DNA from: an uncultured Porphyromonas sp.
Lineage (GTDB): Bacteria; Bacteroidota; Bacteroidia; Bacteroidales; Porphyromonadaceae
Reading direction: 5' to 3'
Length of the DNA: 6,495 bases
Assembly (NCBI GenBank): GCA_900554935.1
Contig: USJF01000075.1
Location: 1-6,495, forward strand
Below, piece after piece: positions 5,495 through 6,495 of the stretch. Within the stretch, counting starts at the first letter, position 1. Each line of letters starts with the position of its first letter. Both the position numbers and the translations under genes were made by a program. Below the pieces are notes generated by a model, which worked only from the letters and a program-made list of their open reading frames with translations, searched no databases and was not told where the DNA came from.

Positions 5495-6495
5495 ATGCAG
5501 TACCCCCTCTACCTTAGTGTGCTAGTACCGTTACCGCTTAAGCAACCTATTTTCACCTACATTTATGAGTCGGGTAGCGATGAGGAGCCTCAATTAGTTG
5601 GCCGATTGGTGACCGTCCCTTTTGGCCCTAAAAAATGCTATACCGGCTTGGTACTGGCGCAGCAACATATCGAGCCAGAGGGAGCGCACCGACTGAAACC
5701 GGTGCTAAAGCTACTTCCCTATCCGCCTATCCCACCCTATATCATTGAGCTTTGGCAGTGGGTAGCCAGTTACTATATGTGCAGCCTCGGTGAGGTACTC
5801 ACAGCAGCCATTCAGCAAGGCTTTCGCCCCGATGGTACGCAAGGCGAGGAGCTGAAGCGAACCGCCTTGATGCTCCGTGGCTGGCTCCCTTCGGAGCGAC
5901 TGATGAGCGATGCCCACTTCAGAGGCTACCTTCAGGGTCAGTTGAAAGGTGGTTCGGCAGCAGAAAAAGCACTTCAAAAGATACTCACCACCTACCGACA
6001 AGGGGATAAGCCACCAATGAGCCTGCAAGAGCTGGCCGAGTGGTTAGAGACCTCCAGCTATACCATCAATAAACTCCGTAAAGTAGGTGTAGTGGAAGAG
6101 TGCGAAGTATTGGCAAGCTCCCTTAATGAGGCGGTGACACTTCCTCATCACAAAGTAGGGGATGCCCTCTCCAAGGCGATCACAATTGGTAGCTCACGTA
6201 TCGCCCTCATCCACTGCCCCAATAGTCGAATAGAGGAGCGAATCCCTTACGACTTCCTGCTTCAAAGGGTGGCAAAAGGAAAGCAAGTGCTCCTCCTGCT
6301 CCCCAATATAGAAGTCTTGAAGCAGCTTATACCAGAGTTGCAGAAACAGTTCGGCGTAAGCCTTTACCGCTACTTCTCCACTGCGACAGAGAAAGAGCGT
6401 CGCACCACTTGGTTAGCTGCTCTCTCAGGTGAAGCTGGGCTGTACGTTGGCTTGAGGGCAGCAGTCTGGCTACCCTTTGCTTCACTTGGACTAGT
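5495..6495 (+). CDS. priA: Primosomal protein N' (PriA), 3' end missing, nucleotide-binding loop degenerate
   Basis: PriA recognises stalled or repaired forks and reloads the replicative helicase. The window holds 333 complete codons; the family is about 730-830 residues, so more than half is outside. Visible parts are the 3'-DNA-binding domain (1-105; LSVLVPLPLKQPIFTY, then GRLVTVPFGPKKCYTGLVL), the SYYMCSLGEVLTAAIQQGF element (92-110), a winged-helix region (about 155-205), and the start of the helicase core: GKQVLLLLPNI (262-272) and LYVGLRAAVWLPFASLGL (316-333), like PriA motifs Ia and Ib. The Walker A site expected before GKQV is not there: the GVTSSGKTE type loop aligns with CPNSRIEER (241-249), Lys and Thr replaced by Glu. 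The DEAH box would fall just past the edge. The ATG is 11 nt after the permease stop, without Shine-Dalgarno. The frame is intact, so simple decay is unlikely. Confidence 0.88.
   Translation, partial: MQYPLYLSVLVPLPLKQPIFTYIYESGSDEEPQLVGRLVTVPFGPKKCYTGLVLAQQHIEPEGAHRLKPVLKLLPYPPIPPYIIELWQWVASYYMCSLGEVLTAAIQQGFRPDGTQGEELKRTALMLRGWLPSERLMSDAHFRGYLQGQLKGGSAAEKALQKILTTYRQGDKPPMSLQELAEWLETSSYTINKLRKVGVVEECEVLASSLNEAVTLPHHKVGDALSKAITIGSSRIALIHCPNSRIEERIPYDFLLQRVAKGKQVLLLLPNIEVLKQLIPELQKQFGVSLYRYFSTATEKERRTTWLAALSGEAGLYVGLRAAVWLPFASLGL

Noticed and set aside
5711..6028. A 105-codon minus-strand frame opposite priA
   Set aside because: Antisense to the PriA DNA-binding and winged-helix coding region, with no recognisable motif.
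6209..6250. A frameshift or pseudogene explanation for the missing Walker A in priA
   Set aside because: The frame is continuous for 333 codons with conserved PriA segments on both sides at the right spacing, so no indel is needed; a substitution-level change fits better.
1..6495. Unusual abundance of CTAG, including several CCTAGG sites
   Set aside because: By eye there are about 25 CTAG in 6.5 kb, close to random expectation. It is simply not depleted as in enterobacteria, so it is not a signal in itself.

Overview
The window looks like core chromosome from a member of the Bacteroidota, most likely order Bacteroidales and possibly Porphyromonas-like. The reasons are the gene order (L13, S9, S2, EF-Ts, then Tgt, an LptF/LptG permease and PriA), the start of L13 (MDTLSYKT...), two perfect copies of the Bacteroidota -7 promoter box TATCTTTG, and the lack of Shine-Dalgarno sequences before the start codons. 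All seven genes are on the plus strand. I see no mobile element, tRNA, rRNA, CRISPR array or sign of gene transfer.

Layout: a promoter at 33-63 is followed by a leader of about 150 nt with several small hairpins. It drives rplM (GTG start at 220) and rpsI (692-1078). A 156-nt spacer with a foldable segment precedes rpsB (1235-2110). The 174-nt rpsB-tsf spacer holds a long hairpin with a competing alternative hairpin, then a weak promoter candidate for tsf (2285-3109). A strong intrinsic terminator (3132-3167) ends the translation genes. A second transcription unit starts at a TATCTTTG box only 7 nt before the tgt start codon, so its mRNA is probably leaderless. It runs tgt (3224-4354), an LptF/LptG permease (4368-5483) and priA (5495 to beyond the window edge), with gaps of 13 and 11 nt.

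The first block makes two large-subunit or small-subunit ribosomal proteins, a third ribosomal protein and an elongation factor, all growth-rate genes. The second block joins tRNA queuosine modification, lipopolysaccharide export and replication restart, a housekeeping grouping with no obvious shared pathway.

There is no clear new multi-gene system here. The points most worth checking are within familiar genes. PriA keeps its DNA-binding fold but has lost the Walker A lysine and the rest of the nucleotide-binding loop. Tgt has lost all three zinc-binding cysteines while keeping its catalytic aspartates. The spacers around the ribosomal genes hold candidate regulatory RNA structures.
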